DNA of 64,000 nucleotides from Mycobacterium sp. MBM. GTDB lineage: Bacteria; Actinomycetota; Actinomycetes; Mycobacteriales; Mycobacteriaceae. The notes under the pieces were generated by a model, which was not told the DNA's origin, made no database searches, and saw only the letters and a list, made by a program, of their open reading frames with translations. Made by a program: the position numbers and the translations under genes. Each line of letters starts with the position of its first letter. Position 1 is the stretch's first letter. Shown here piece after piece: positions 53,894-62,874 of the stretch. The stretch is from positions 1 through 64,000 of the forward strand of contig JAKJHY010000013.1 in assembly GCA_021648845.1 (NCBI GenBank). Direction: 5' to 3'.

Positions 53894-55099
53894 TCAGCTC
53901 CGGTGGCGCCCGGGCTGATCCGACACGATGGACACGAACGACACACACCCGCCGGGACGGCCCCCGAGATTATGGGTCAGGGCGGTATGCGGATCGCTGA
54001 GTTGGCGCTGCCCCGCCGCACCGCGGAACTGCAGCCACGCCTCGTAGAGCATGCGCAGTCCACTGGCACCCACCGGATGCCCGAACGATTTCAGTCCACC
54101 GTCGGGGTTGACCGGCAGCCGGCCCTCGGCGTCGAAATCGCCGCCCAGCACGTCCTTCCACGCATGCCCGGCCTCGGAGAAGCCGAGATCCTCCATGAGT
54201 ACCAGTTCGGTTGGGGTGAAGCAGTCGTGCACCTCGGCCAGCGACAACTGCTGCGCCGGCCGGTCGATGCCGGCCTGTGCATAGGCGTCCTTGGCCGCCT
54301 TCACCACCTCGGGAAAAGTGGTGTAGTCGTAGGCCGGATCCACATAGCCCCGCACCGATCCCGCCACCAGGGACAACCCCTCGATGAACATCGGCCGGTC
54401 GGTGAATTCGTGGGCACGGTGCGCTGGCACCAGCAGCGCACACGCGGCACCGTCGGAGACGCCCGAGCAGTCGAACACGCCGAGCCGACCGGCCACCTTC
54501 GGCGCCTTCTCGATGGTTTCGCGCGCCACCGGGGACTGGAACTGCGCCTTGGGATTGCGCGTACCGTTGTCGTGGTTCTTCCAGGCGACGTGGGTCATGG
54601 CGGCCCGCATCTCGTCGGGATGCAGACCGTAGCGATCGCAATAGGCGGGGTCGAGCAGCGAGAAAGCCGCCGGGGCCGTCATCGAGATCTCCGGCGCCGT
54701 GCCATCACCGGGCGGATCTTGGCGCAGGAGCCCGGAATATCCGGAATCCTTGAGCTTTTCGACGCCCACCGCCATCACGATGTCGTAGGCGCCGGCGGCA
54801 ACCGCGTAGGCGGCATTGCGGAAGGCCTCCGAACCGGTGGCACAGAAGTTCTCCACGCGGGTCACCGGTTTGTCGTCGCTGCCGATCGCCCGACTCAGCG
54901 TCAGCCCACCCAGTCCGGAACTCAACGTGCCGAGCCAGTAGGCGTCCACATCCTCGCGCGCCACGCCCGGCAGACCCGCCAGACATTCCTGGTAGGCCTC
55001 CAGGATCAGATCCTCGGTGGAACAGTCCCACCGCTCACCGAAACTGCTGCAGCCCATGGCCACCACCGCAACCTTGCCGGAGATCCCGTTACTCGGCAT
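53894..55099 (-). CDS. SCPx/Ltp-type thiolase-like protein
   Basis: The ATG at 55099 gives 401 residues. SCPx-like thiolase signs are VENFCATGSEAFRNA (nucleophile Cys), AEVHDCFTPTELVL (the HDCF replacing NEAF), GGLKSFGHPVGASGL and a terminal GGRPGGCVSF. The family includes Ltp retro-aldolases and thiolases of sterol side-chain degradation, and archaeal thiolases that work with HMG-CoA synthase and DUF35. It overlaps the HMGS-DUF35 gene by eleven bases. Confidence 0.88.
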   Translation of the reverse strand: MPSNGISGKVAVVAMGCSSFGERWDCSTEDLILEAYQECLAGLPGVAREDVDAYWLGTLSSGLGGLTLSRAIGSDDKPVTRVENFCATGSEAFRNAAYAVAAGAYDIVMAVGVEKLKDSGYSGLLRQDPPGDGTAPEISMTAPAAFSLLDPAYCDRYGLHPDEMRAAMTHVAWKNHDNGTRNPKAQFQSPVARETIEKAPKVAGRLGVFDCSGVSDGAACALLVPAHRAHEFTDRPMFIEGLSLVAGSVRGYVDPAYDYTTFPEVVKAAKDAYAQAGIDRPAQQLSLAEVHDCFTPTELVLMEDLGFSEAGHAWKDVLGGDFDAEGRLPVNPDGGLKSFGHPVGASGLRMLYEAWLQFRGAAGQRQLSDPHTALTHNLGGRPGGCVSFVSIVSDQPGRHRS

Positions 55100-56444
55100 C
55101 GACCTGCACCGCCTTCCAGAAGTAGTCGTGTACTCCACCGGCGGTGAACAGCCTGCGGAAGGTGAACCGCACCCGCGTACCGACGGTCAACTCGTCGGGG
55201 CGCGCATCTGCGACTTCGAGGGTGCAGCGGCCGCCGCCGTCGATGTCGACCACGGCCTGCACCATGGGAGGCGACGGCGAGAACGCCAGCCGGTCCACCG
55301 TGTAGGTCACCACGGTCCCGGCCAGATCACGGACGGCCACCTCGGCCATCTCGTCGGTGGCCTTGCACTGCCGGCACACCCGTTGTGGCGGCAGGTGAAC
55401 GAAACCACAGGCGTTGCAGCGTGATCCGACGAGTCCGAACTTCCATCGCCGGGCCCGGCCGGCCGGCGGGGCCGCGGGGCGATCCGGTTCCGGCCGGCGC
55501 GGGGCCTCCCGCTCGACCAGGCCGCGCCACGAAAGATAGGTCAGGTACTCGACCGTCGAACCGGCTGCGCGCTGAGCATTCAATGACCGCGGCTGGCGGT
55601 GTCGGCCAAGCGCGGGCGTGACCGCGAACACCACGACATCACACCCGTCGGCGGCCGACACCACCATGATGGTGTCCCCCGCCTCGGCGATATCGAGTGC
55701 CCCGGCCAGGGCGATGAACGGGTCGGCGGCACCACTGTGCCCGATCGGCGAACCCGACACCGACTTCTGACCCTTGACCAGCGTGGCGGCCCGCTTGAGG
55801 ACCGCGGTGTTCGGGCAGGTGAGGACCACGTGGTCGACATCCGCACAACCCGCGGCCGCCAGGGCCGCACCGGCGGTGTCGCGGATCAACTCGGCGTAGA
55901 GCTCGGCGCCGAATCGCTCCTCCCAGAGCTGACCGGCGGTCTCGTCGGGGCTGCGCCACCGATCCAGGAATTCCGCCGTGCTCGAACGGATCGCCAGGAC
56001 CTCGGCGATCGGATCGTCCTCGCCGAACCACAGAGCGGCGGCACCGTCTCCGCCGGACTTCTCGTCGGCCGAGCCCGGCTTACCCACCCGGACATCGGCG
56101 GCGACCACCAGGCCGCCCTCGCGGGCCGCCGCACGCAGACCGGCCATGGCGCTGCGCGCGGTCCCGCACAGGTCGGCGGTGAATACCTGCGCGGGAAGGC
56201 CCAGTGCCGCATGGACGGCGGTGGCGTTGGTCTTGTCGGCGTATGCGGGGGTGCTGGTGGCCAGGTACAGCGCGTCCGGCACGACATCGGCGGGCAACGC
56301 CCGAGCGGCCGCGGCGACGGCCATGGTCGTCGAATCCTCGTCGTAGGACGCCACGACGCGGTCGCCGCGGCGCAGTCCGATGGCCGAACCGGCCAGCCGA
56401 TGGTGTGGAAGGTAGCTCGCGTACCCGCACAGCCCGATCGTCAC
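55089..56444 (-). CDS. HMG-CoA-synthase-like domain fused to a DUF35 (Zn-ribbon/OB) domain
   Basis: From a GTG (56444) overlapping the thiolase stop (GTGA), 451 residues. The N-terminal part (about 1-300) follows HMG-CoA synthase: SYDEDSTTMAVAAA with the acid residue at Glu36, nucleophile Cys93 in TADLCGTARSAM, and VSGSPIGHSGAAD. At the place where family members have the catalytic HxPN, this protein reads TCPN (Thr209-Asn212). The C-terminal DUF35 has zinc Cys at 343, 346, 357 and 360 and an OB-like barrel. It probably binds the neighbouring SCPx thiolase. Confidence 0.85.
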   Translation of the reverse strand: MTIGLCGYASYLPHHRLAGSAIGLRRGDRVVASYDEDSTTMAVAAAARALPADVVPDALYLATSTPAYADKTNATAVHAALGLPAQVFTADLCGTARSAMAGLRAAAREGGLVVAADVRVGKPGSADEKSGGDGAAALWFGEDDPIAEVLAIRSSTAEFLDRWRSPDETAGQLWEERFGAELYAELIRDTAGAALAAAGCADVDHVVLTCPNTAVLKRAATLVKGQKSVSGSPIGHSGAADPFIALAGALDIAEAGDTIMVVSAADGCDVVVFAVTPALGRHRQPRSLNAQRAAGSTVEYLTYLSWRGLVEREAPRRPEPDRPAAPPAGRARRWKFGLVGSRCNACGFVHLPPQRVCRQCKATDEMAEVAVRDLAGTVVTYTVDRLAFSPSPPMVQAVVDIDGGGRCTLEVADARPDELTVGTRVRFTFRRLFTAGGVHDYFWKAVQVDAE

Positions 56445-57649
56445 GACACGCCCTCGAACACCGCCGCCAGGCCCTGGCCGCCACCGATGCACATCGTCTC
56501 CAGCCCGAGGCCTCCCCCGCGCCTGCCCAGTTCGTGCAGCATGGTGGTCATGATCCGGACCCCGGTGGCGCCGATCGGATGACCGAGCGAAATCCCGGAA
56601 CCGTTGACGTTCAAGCGATCCTCGACATCGGCCGGGCTCACGCCCCACCCGGCCAGCACCGCGAGCACCTGCACGGCGAAGGCCTCGTTGATCTCGATCA
56701 AGGCCAGATCATCGAACGACAGCCCCTGCCTGGCGAAGAGCTTCTGGGTGGCGCCGACCGGCCCGATCCCCATCCGGGAGGGCTCACATCCCACGGCGGC
56801 CCAGCCACGCAGATATCCCAGCGGTTGCAGTCCGAGTTCGTCGAGCCGGTCCTCGGCGACGACCAGACAGGCCGCGGCGGCATCGTTCTGCTGACTGGAG
56901 TTGCCTGCGGTGACGGTGCCTCCGGGGGTGATGGTGCGCAGCCGGGCGAGGGTGTCGGCCGTGGTGTCGGGTCGGATGCCCTCGTCCGCGGCGAAGACCT
57001 GCGGTTCACCGCGGCGGGCAGGCACCTCGATAGCGACCGTCTCCGCGTCGAACAAGCCGTCCTTCTGCGCCGCGGCGGCACGCTGATGGCTGCGGGCGGC
57101 GAACGCGTCGGCCTGCTCGCGGGTGATCCCGTAGTCGGCGGCGAGATTCTCCGCGGTCTCGATCATCCCGCTGATGGCGCCGAATCGCCATTCCGGTTGC
57201 GAGCGTTCACGACCGCGGTCGAGGCGGTCGTAGAGCATCTGGTTGCCGGCGCGCGATCCCCAGCGTGCCGACGTCGTGTAGTGCTCGATATTGCTCATTG
57301 ATTCCACGCCACCGGCAAGCACCACGTCCGCGGCACCGGTCTGCACCGTCATCGCGGCGGTGATGACCGCTTGCAGCCCGCCCCCACAGCGCCGGTCGAT
57401 CTGCAGGCCGGACACCCCGATCGGCAGACCGGCGTGCAACGCCGCCCACCGGCCGATACACGGTGCCTCGGAGTTGGCATAGGACTGCGCGAAGACGACA
57501 TCCTCGATGCGTTCGGGATCGACCGCGCTGCGTGCCACGACTGCCTTGATCACCTGTGCGGCAAGGTCTTCGGCCCGCATCGGGCGCAGACTCCCCCCGA
57601 AGGTGCCGACCGGGGTCCGCAGCGGGGCGACGATGGCGGCGCGCCTCAC
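56441..57649 (-). CDS. acetyl-CoA acetyltransferase (thiolase)
   Basis: This 402-residue classical thiolase has the nucleophile in IDRRCGGGLQA, GGVESMSN, EINEAFAVQ, SLGHPIGATG and a C-terminal MCIGGGQGLA. It cleaves 3-ketoacyl-CoA to a shortened acyl-CoA and acetyl-CoA or propionyl-CoA. It sits between the 84-residue gene and the HMGS-DUF35 gene with overlaps. Confidence 0.92.
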   Translation of the reverse strand: MRRAAIVAPLRTPVGTFGGSLRPMRAEDLAAQVIKAVVARSAVDPERIEDVVFAQSYANSEAPCIGRWAALHAGLPIGVSGLQIDRRCGGGLQAVITAAMTVQTGAADVVLAGGVESMSNIEHYTTSARWGSRAGNQMLYDRLDRGRERSQPEWRFGAISGMIETAENLAADYGITREQADAFAARSHQRAAAAQKDGLFDAETVAIEVPARRGEPQVFAADEGIRPDTTADTLARLRTITPGGTVTAGNSSQQNDAAAACLVVAEDRLDELGLQPLGYLRGWAAVGCEPSRMGIGPVGATQKLFARQGLSFDDLALIEINEAFAVQVLAVLAGWGVSPADVEDRLNVNGSGISLGHPIGATGVRIMTTMLHELGRRGGGLGLETMCIGGGQGLAAVFEGVS

Positions 57650-57900
57650 TGGTCACCGCGCCAACGGTCGGCGGACGGATCCAGCAGGCTGTCGAGCCGC
57701 TCGTCGGGTAACCAGACGATGGTCTCCAGTTCCAGGGCATCCAGGAAACGCACCCGGCCGGTGCGCAGGTCCTGCACCCGCAGCCGCGGCGAGTTGGCGG
57801 TGTCGTCGATACTGACCGCGACCTGTGCGAACTCGCTTCCGACCACCGCACCGGCACCCTCGACGTGCACGGGTGCCGTCGGATCGAACTCAATACTCAT
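57646..57900 (-). CDS. small protein linked to the Rieske oxygenase
   Basis: This 84-residue protein overlaps the thiolase by four bases and follows the beta subunit by eight. It resembles, as I recall, short actinobacterial proteins labelled dihydrodiol dehydrogenase (a segment like RLRVQDLRTGRVRFLDALEL with a Trp shortly after). It has no catalytic motif and is too small to be a dehydrogenase. It may be a structural or assembly partner of the oxygenase. Confidence 0.6.
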   Translation of the reverse strand: MSIEFDPTAPVHVEGAGAVVGSEFAQVAVSIDDTANSPRLRVQDLRTGRVRFLDALELETIVWLPDERLDSLLDPSADRWRGDQ

Positions 57901-57908
57901 GCTGTTCC

Positions 57909-58442
57909 TCAGATCAGAAAGCTCAGGGTGGGGATCGGTTTGTCGGCGTCGACGAGCTGGACCAGCTTGTAGGACAACTTCAGATCCGTCCCGTCACGGC
58001 GCAACCGGTAGGTGGTCCGGCCACCCCAGATGTGATTACCGCGCGGCCGCGACTCCACGACCAGGAAGTTGGCACCGACCTCGAGATCGACGCCGCCGTG
58101 CGCATTGGCCCGGCCACCGAGCAGTTCGATGTTGGAGATCAGGCGACGCAGATGCGACGGAGGCGCCTGGGCATAGCGGCGACCGGTGCGAACCTGCTTG
58201 AGCCGGGTGGAGATCCGGCTGCGATTGTCGAAAATGATCGACATCTGCCGGGACGGGTCGCTGGCCGCGGTATCGGCGGGCACCCAGTACAGCGCGTCGT
58301 CGGTCCACAGGGCTTCCCACGCGTCATAGTCGTTCTCGTCGGCGTGCCGGGCCTCGCGGTAGATGAACTGCTCGACTTCGGCACGGTCGAAGCCGTCGGG
58401 TACCGCCAGCAAATCCCCGCCCTGGTTCACGGACGTCGTCAC
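57909..58442 (-). CDS. aromatic-ring-hydroxylating dioxygenase beta subunit
   Basis: This 177-residue cone-fold protein starts at the GTG 58442, two bases after the alpha subunit stop. It shows the beta-subunit patterns FIYREARHADENDYDAW and LWTDDALYWVP. This structural subunit forms alpha3beta3 hexamers with the Rieske subunit. The open frame upstream inside the alpha gene is not used. Confidence 0.88.
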   Translation of the reverse strand: MTTSVNQGGDLLAVPDGFDRAEVEQFIYREARHADENDYDAWEALWTDDALYWVPADTAASDPSRQMSIIFDNRSRISTRLKQVRTGRRYAQAPPSHLRRLISNIELLGGRANAHGGVDLEVGANFLVVESRPRGNHIWGGRTTYRLRRDGTDLKLSYKLVQLVDADKPIPTLSFLI

Positions 58443-58444
58443 GG

Positions 58445-59725
58445 CTAGTTCCTCTCCATCAACGTCTTGTAATGCGACCAGAAACCGCGCATACCGGTTT
58501 CGTCGGTGTTGGTGCCGATGGTGAAGCCGTTCTCGTCGACCCGCTCCCGGTTCATCCCCCGCCGCACGTCGAGCCACTCCGGGCTCAGCGCCGCGATGCC
58601 CTCCTGATTGCGTTCGTACATCTCGGTATCGTCGGCCAGCAGCATGCCTGCCGGTCCGACGGATCCGATGCACTGAGACACCATGCGCCGGTTCAGTTCC
58701 GGCGCCCCGGCCAACTGGACCGCGGTGGCGTATTGGACGCATTCGTCGACGGAGACGGGCTGGATGTTGAACACCTGGATCTCGGCGATGAACAGGTTCG
58801 GGAAGATCATCACGTGCGGCGCACCCTCGATCAGGATCCGTTCGGCGTCCGCACCGTGGGTGGCTCGCATCGCCGCGACGTAGTCGGGCACCCGTGACTC
58901 CGTGGTGCCGAACCACCGCATGGGCTGGGCATACTTGCGGAACTCCGGGCGCAGGTCGTTCTCGCTGTGCCCGTTGCCGAGATCGCGTGTCACCGCGGTC
59001 GACGAATCGCTGTAGAGCGGACCGATGGTGCTGCCGGTCACCCCGAAGATGGACCCGTGCACGAACTGCGGGTGATAGCCGTCGGTTTCGTTCTCGGCGA
59101 GCAACTTCCAGTTGGCACGCGCCTTGTGCTGCAGCCAACCGGCGGTCAGCTCGACGCGGCCCTGTGGAGACAACCGGGTCAGCCGGTCGATCTCACCGGC
59201 GGCGGCTCCGAGGTGTTCCACCAGGGACGGGCCGTCGGGCGCGAAGCTGCCGAAGACGAAGCCACCATAGGAGTCCACCCGGGGAACCCGACCCATGGCC
59301 AGGTCGAGCTTGCGGCCACCGTAGCCCTTGAAGAACGGGAATCCGATCAGATCGCCGTCGTTGCGGAACGTCCAGCCGTGGTACGGGCACCGGAAGGTGC
59401 TCGAGTTGCCCTTGGCATCGTCACACACCTGGTTGCCGCGGTGCGCGCACCGGTTGAGCAGTAGATGGATCTGGCCATCGCGGTCGCGGGTCATGATGAC
59501 ATCCTGCGGACCGAGCTTCTTGCGCACATAGTCGTTGGGCTGTGCCACTTCGCTCTCGTGACCGACGAAAACCCATGTCCGATACCAGATCTTCGCCAAC
59601 TCCTCGGCGAAGATCGACGGATCGGTATAGAGGCTGCCGTGCACCTTCTCCGGCCGGATCAGGCGCTCGTACCGGCTGGCTGTCCCCGCGCCGGCGTCGA
59701 CGACAGATGTCGTGGGAGGTGTCAT
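58445..59725 (-). CDS. Rieske non-haem iron dioxygenase alpha subunit
   Basis: This 426-residue catalytic subunit has the Rieske motif Cys-X-His-X17-Cys-X2-His (CAHRG ... CPYHGW) and the mononuclear iron facial triad region ENETDGYHPQFVH. It hydroxylates a ring using an electron-transfer chain that must come from elsewhere, since no reductase or ferredoxin is beside it. Its start overlaps the crotonase gene (ATGA). Confidence 0.92.
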   Translation of the reverse strand: MTPPTTSVVDAGAGTASRYERLIRPEKVHGSLYTDPSIFAEELAKIWYRTWVFVGHESEVAQPNDYVRKKLGPQDVIMTRDRDGQIHLLLNRCAHRGNQVCDDAKGNSSTFRCPYHGWTFRNDGDLIGFPFFKGYGGRKLDLAMGRVPRVDSYGGFVFGSFAPDGPSLVEHLGAAAGEIDRLTRLSPQGRVELTAGWLQHKARANWKLLAENETDGYHPQFVHGSIFGVTGSTIGPLYSDSSTAVTRDLGNGHSENDLRPEFRKYAQPMRWFGTTESRVPDYVAAMRATHGADAERILIEGAPHVMIFPNLFIAEIQVFNIQPVSVDECVQYATAVQLAGAPELNRRMVSQCIGSVGPAGMLLADDTEMYERNQEGIAALSPEWLDVRRGMNRERVDENGFTIGTNTDETGMRGFWSHYKTLMERN

Positions 59726-60507
59726 TGGTGGGCTCCTTGCCGAGATCCGAACGATGGGCGCCGCTTCTGCGCGAACGCGGCGATACCTTCTGCGAAATCC
59801 GCACTGCCGAAAAGCCTTGCCTGGTGTGCGGCCTCATGGTCGAGGACCTCGACAGGCGGCAGGGTGGGCGCGACGGCCAGCAGTTCCTTGATCACGCCGT
59901 AGGCCTGCGCGGGACCGGCGGCCAACCGTTGCGCGTCCGCGCGCGCGACGGCCAGCGCCGCGCCGGGATCGGTGAGGGCATCGACCAAGCCCCAGGGCTG
60001 GGCGGTCTCCGCGGTCACCGGCTCGGGCATCAGCAGCATCTGGCGGGCGCGCGCGACACCGACCCGGCGCGGTAGCGAGGCATAGGCGCCCATATCGCCG
60101 GCCAACCCGACATTGGTGAAGGTGGCGGCAAATCGCGCATCGCGGGCGGCAATCACCCGGTCGCATGCGGCCGCCAGAGCCGCACCGGCACCGAAGGCGG
60201 CACCCTCCACCGCGGCGATGACCGGTTTGGGGGTGTTCCAGATCGCCCGGATGACGCGCTGGGCCAGCTGAGCCCGCTCCATGGCCTCGGTCTCGGACAT
60301 GAGCTTCATCGTGGAGATATCGCCGCCGGAGCAGAACGTGCTGCCCGCACCGGTCAGCACGATCACCCGCACCTGCGGGTCGGCATCGGCGGCCTCCAGC
60401 GCGTCGGCGAGCTCCAGGCGCAACGGGATGTCGATGGCGTTGCGCACCTCGGGCCTGTTGAGGGTCAGGATGCGCACGGCGCCGTCGTCGTCGACGAGGA
60501 CGTTCAT
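59722..60507 (-). CDS. enoyl-CoA hydratase/isomerase (crotonase family)
   Basis: From the ATG at 60507 (261 residues, overlapping the next crotonase), motifs RPEVRNAIDI, STFCSGGDI and GLAGDMGAYASLPRRVG. The GD Asp is isomerase-like; the hydratase Glu pair is not evident. First of three crotonases running into the Rieske operon. Confidence 0.88.
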   Translation of the reverse strand: MNVLVDDDGAVRILTLNRPEVRNAIDIPLRLELADALEAADADPQVRVIVLTGAGSTFCSGGDISTMKLMSETEAMERAQLAQRVIRAIWNTPKPVIAAVEGAAFGAGAALAAACDRVIAARDARFAATFTNVGLAGDMGAYASLPRRVGVARARQMLLMPEPVTAETAQPWGLVDALTDPGAALAVARADAQRLAAGPAQAYGVIKELLAVAPTLPPVEVLDHEAAHQARLFGSADFAEGIAAFAQKRRPSFGSRQGAHQ

Positions 60508-61307
60508 CGTCCGACGAACTTCGGTGTGCGGCGCTCGATCACGGCGCGTAGCCCCTCGAGAGCGTCGGCGGTCCCGGACAACTCGGACACGGTGCGTGAT
60601 TCCTCGGGAAGACGCTCCTCGATGGATGCGCCCACCCCCGACCACACGAGGCGCTTGGTGGCAGAGAGCGCGAGGGTGGGCATCGCGGCCAACTCGGCGG
60701 CGATCGCGTCGGTGCGGGTGACCAACTCGTCGTCGGGAACCACCTCGGTGATCAGACCGATATCGGCGGCTTCCTGGGCGCTCAGCGTCGGATTGGTCAA
60801 CAGGATGCGCAGGGCCTGGCGCAACCCGACCAGTTGGGCCAGCGTGACCGACGAACCGCCGTCGGGGGCCATACCGACCCGCACCGCACCGGAGAAGAAC
60901 TTCGCCGAACGGGCGGCGACGACGATATCGGATGCGCACACCAGCCCGAGGCCGCCACCACCGGCGGCGAATCCCTGTACCGCGGTGACCACCGGTACCC
61001 GGAGCTGGAACAGGGCGGCGGTGGCCAGCTGCAACCAGGCCGTCGCCTCGCGCAGGTAATCCGGCAGCCCCTCCCCCTTGGACTCGAAGGTGTGCACGTC
61101 ACCACCGGCGCAGAAGTTGCGTCCCGCACCCGAGAGCAGCACCACCTTGACGGCCGGATCGGCATGGCAGGCCAGCACCTCGGCGTGCAGTGCCTTGAGT
61201 GTGTCGACGTTCAGGCCGTTCGCGATGTGCGGGCTGTTGAGTCGTAGCCGGGCAATACCGTCGGCGCCCACCTCCCGCAACACCGGGGCAGTACTGGTCT
61301 CGCTCAT
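60504..61307 (-). CDS. enoyl-CoA hydratase/isomerase (crotonase family)
   Basis: This 267-residue crotonase shows RNFCAGGDVHTF and VGMAPDGGSSVTLAQLVG. It lacks the usual Glu in the PE position before MAPDGG. A hydrolase or isomerase of the family, for example ring opening as in BadI-type enzymes, is possible. Both ends overlap its neighbours. Confidence 0.86.
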   Translation of the reverse strand: MSETSTAPVLREVGADGIARLRLNSPHIANGLNVDTLKALHAEVLACHADPAVKVVLLSGAGRNFCAGGDVHTFESKGEGLPDYLREATAWLQLATAALFQLRVPVVTAVQGFAAGGGGLGLVCASDIVVAARSAKFFSGAVRVGMAPDGGSSVTLAQLVGLRQALRILLTNPTLSAQEAADIGLITEVVPDDELVTRTDAIAAELAAMPTLALSATKRLVWSGVGASIEERLPEESRTVSELSGTADALEGLRAVIERRTPKFVGR

Positions 61308-62086
61308 GTGGTCTCCCTGTTCTTGAACGCCGACACACCGGCCTGTCCGGCCGATCCGCTCAGTCGTGCGACGACGGCATCGGTTTCGTGGCGATTGGCG
61401 GTGGCGAGATCGGTGGCCAACCCCGCCACGACGAGTTCCTTGATGGCGGTCAGGGCCGAGCGGTCCCGGCCCGTGAGCCGGGCGGCGAAGGCCTGCACAG
61501 AATCGTGGAACACCTCGGGGGCGAATGCCCGGTAGGCGAGCCCAATCCGCACCGCATCGGTCCCGCTGAACTTGTCACCGGAGAGCAGCAATCCCAGGGC
61601 CTGCTGGCGACCGAGGAGGCGCGGCAGTCGTGCGGTGCTGCCCCCGCCGGGGATCATGCCGAAGTTGACGTGGTTGTCGGCTATCCGGGCGTTTTCGGCC
61701 ACCAGCACGATATCGACGGCCTGCATCAGTTCGAATCCACCGGCCATCGCGACACCGTCGACCGCGGCCACCACCGGTACCGGCAGTGTCGCGATGACAT
61801 CGCAGGCGTCCTTGAACGTGGTGAACAGGGTGCGCAACTCATCGGGCCCGTCCGCCCGCAGGCGCTGCACCTCGTCGAAATCGCCTCCGGCGCAGAAGTT
61901 CCCACCTGCGCCCTGAATGACGATGGCGTTTAGATCGGTGCGCTGCCCCAGATCGGACAACGCGGCGCCCAGTGCTCGCGCCAGCGCCACGTTGATGGCG
62001 TTCATCCGGTCGGGGCGGTTCAGCGTGATCCAGCCGGTGTGCTCGCGGACCTCGACGAGCACCTCGAAATCGCCGTGTGTGCTCAC
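61304..62086 (-). CDS. enoyl-CoA hydratase/isomerase (crotonase family)
   Basis: This 260-residue crotonase has RPDRMNAINV, NFCAGGDFDEV and NHVNFGMIPGGGSTARLPRLLG. The residue before the MIPGGG loop that is often Glu is Asn here. Another specialised crotonase in a row of three, overlapping the SDR and the next crotonase by four bases. Confidence 0.86.
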   Translation of the reverse strand: MSTHGDFEVLVEVREHTGWITLNRPDRMNAINVALARALGAALSDLGQRTDLNAIVIQGAGGNFCAGGDFDEVQRLRADGPDELRTLFTTFKDACDVIATLPVPVVAAVDGVAMAGGFELMQAVDIVLVAENARIADNHVNFGMIPGGGSTARLPRLLGRQQALGLLLSGDKFSGTDAVRIGLAYRAFAPEVFHDSVQAFAARLTGRDRSALTAIKELVVAGLATDLATANRHETDAVVARLSGSAGQAGVSAFKNRETT

Positions 62087-62829
62087 ATGTACCTCCCGCC
62101 GCCGACCTCGATCACCGTGCCGGTGATGTAGCTGGACAGGCCCGAGCCGAGGAAGACCACCGCGCCGGCCACCTCACCGGGTTCGCCGGCCCGTTTCATC
62201 GGGACGTCGGCCTCGCGCTGGGCGAACACCTCCGGCGGCATGGCCGCGGTCATGGGTGTGCGGATGAGTCCGGGTTGGATGGCGTTGACCCGCACGTTGT
62301 GGTGGGCAACCTCCTTGGCCGCGGCTTTGGTCAGACCGACGATGCCCGCCTTGGCGGCGCTGTAGTTGGTCTGGCCGGGATTTCCCGATTTGCCGGACAG
62401 CGAGGAGATGTTGACGATGCTGCCCGACTTCTGTTCGCGCATCACCGCCGAGGCTTCCCGGATGCCGAGCCAGGTGCCGCGCAGGTGCACCGTGATGACG
62501 GCGTCGAAGTCGGACACCTGCATCTTCTTCAGCGAGGCGTCGCGGGTGATCCCGGCGTTGTTGACGAAGATGTCGAGCCGGCCGTAGTGGTCGACCGTGC
62601 CGGACACCAGGTCGCGCACGGCGTCCTCAGAGGTGACGTCGCACGCAACTCCCCGGCAGTCGCCGGCAGGCCCCGCCACCTCGGTGGCCGCCCGCGCCGC
62701 GGCGGTCTCGTCGAGATCGGCGAACACCACCCGGGCACCGTGCTCGTGCAAGGTTCGCCCGATCTCCAACCCGATACCCTGCGCGGCACCGGTCACCACG
62801 GCGACCTTGCCCTGGAGCAGTGTGTCCAC
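62083..62829 (-). CDS. short-chain dehydrogenase/reductase (FabG/BadH-like)
   Basis: This 248-residue SDR, first gene of the right-hand operon, starts at a GTG with GGGAGA seven bases upstream. Motifs VVTGAAQGIG, NNAGITRD, SSLSGKSG and YSAAK. It resembles 3-oxoacyl reductase/2-hydroxycyclohexanecarboxyl-CoA dehydrogenase-type enzymes and would oxidise a hydroxyacyl-CoA or ring alcohol. Confidence 0.88.
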   Translation of the reverse strand: MDTLLQGKVAVVTGAAQGIGLEIGRTLHEHGARVVFADLDETAAARAATEVAGPAGDCRGVACDVTSEDAVRDLVSGTVDHYGRLDIFVNNAGITRDASLKKMQVSDFDAVITVHLRGTWLGIREASAVMREQKSGSIVNISSLSGKSGNPGQTNYSAAKAGIVGLTKAAAKEVAHHNVRVNAIQPGLIRTPMTAAMPPEVFAQREADVPMKRAGEPGEVAGAVVFLGSGLSSYITGTVIEVGGGRYM

Positions 62830-62874
62830 CCGGAATCTCCCATCGCACGAGGCATAGACAAATCTAACCGAAAT

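Noticed and set aside
52898..55147. A 749-codon plus-strand frame across the Hsd4A-like and SCPx-thiolase genes
   Set aside because: The opposite strand carries proteins with intact catalytic motifs, and the long frame has the composition of a shadow.
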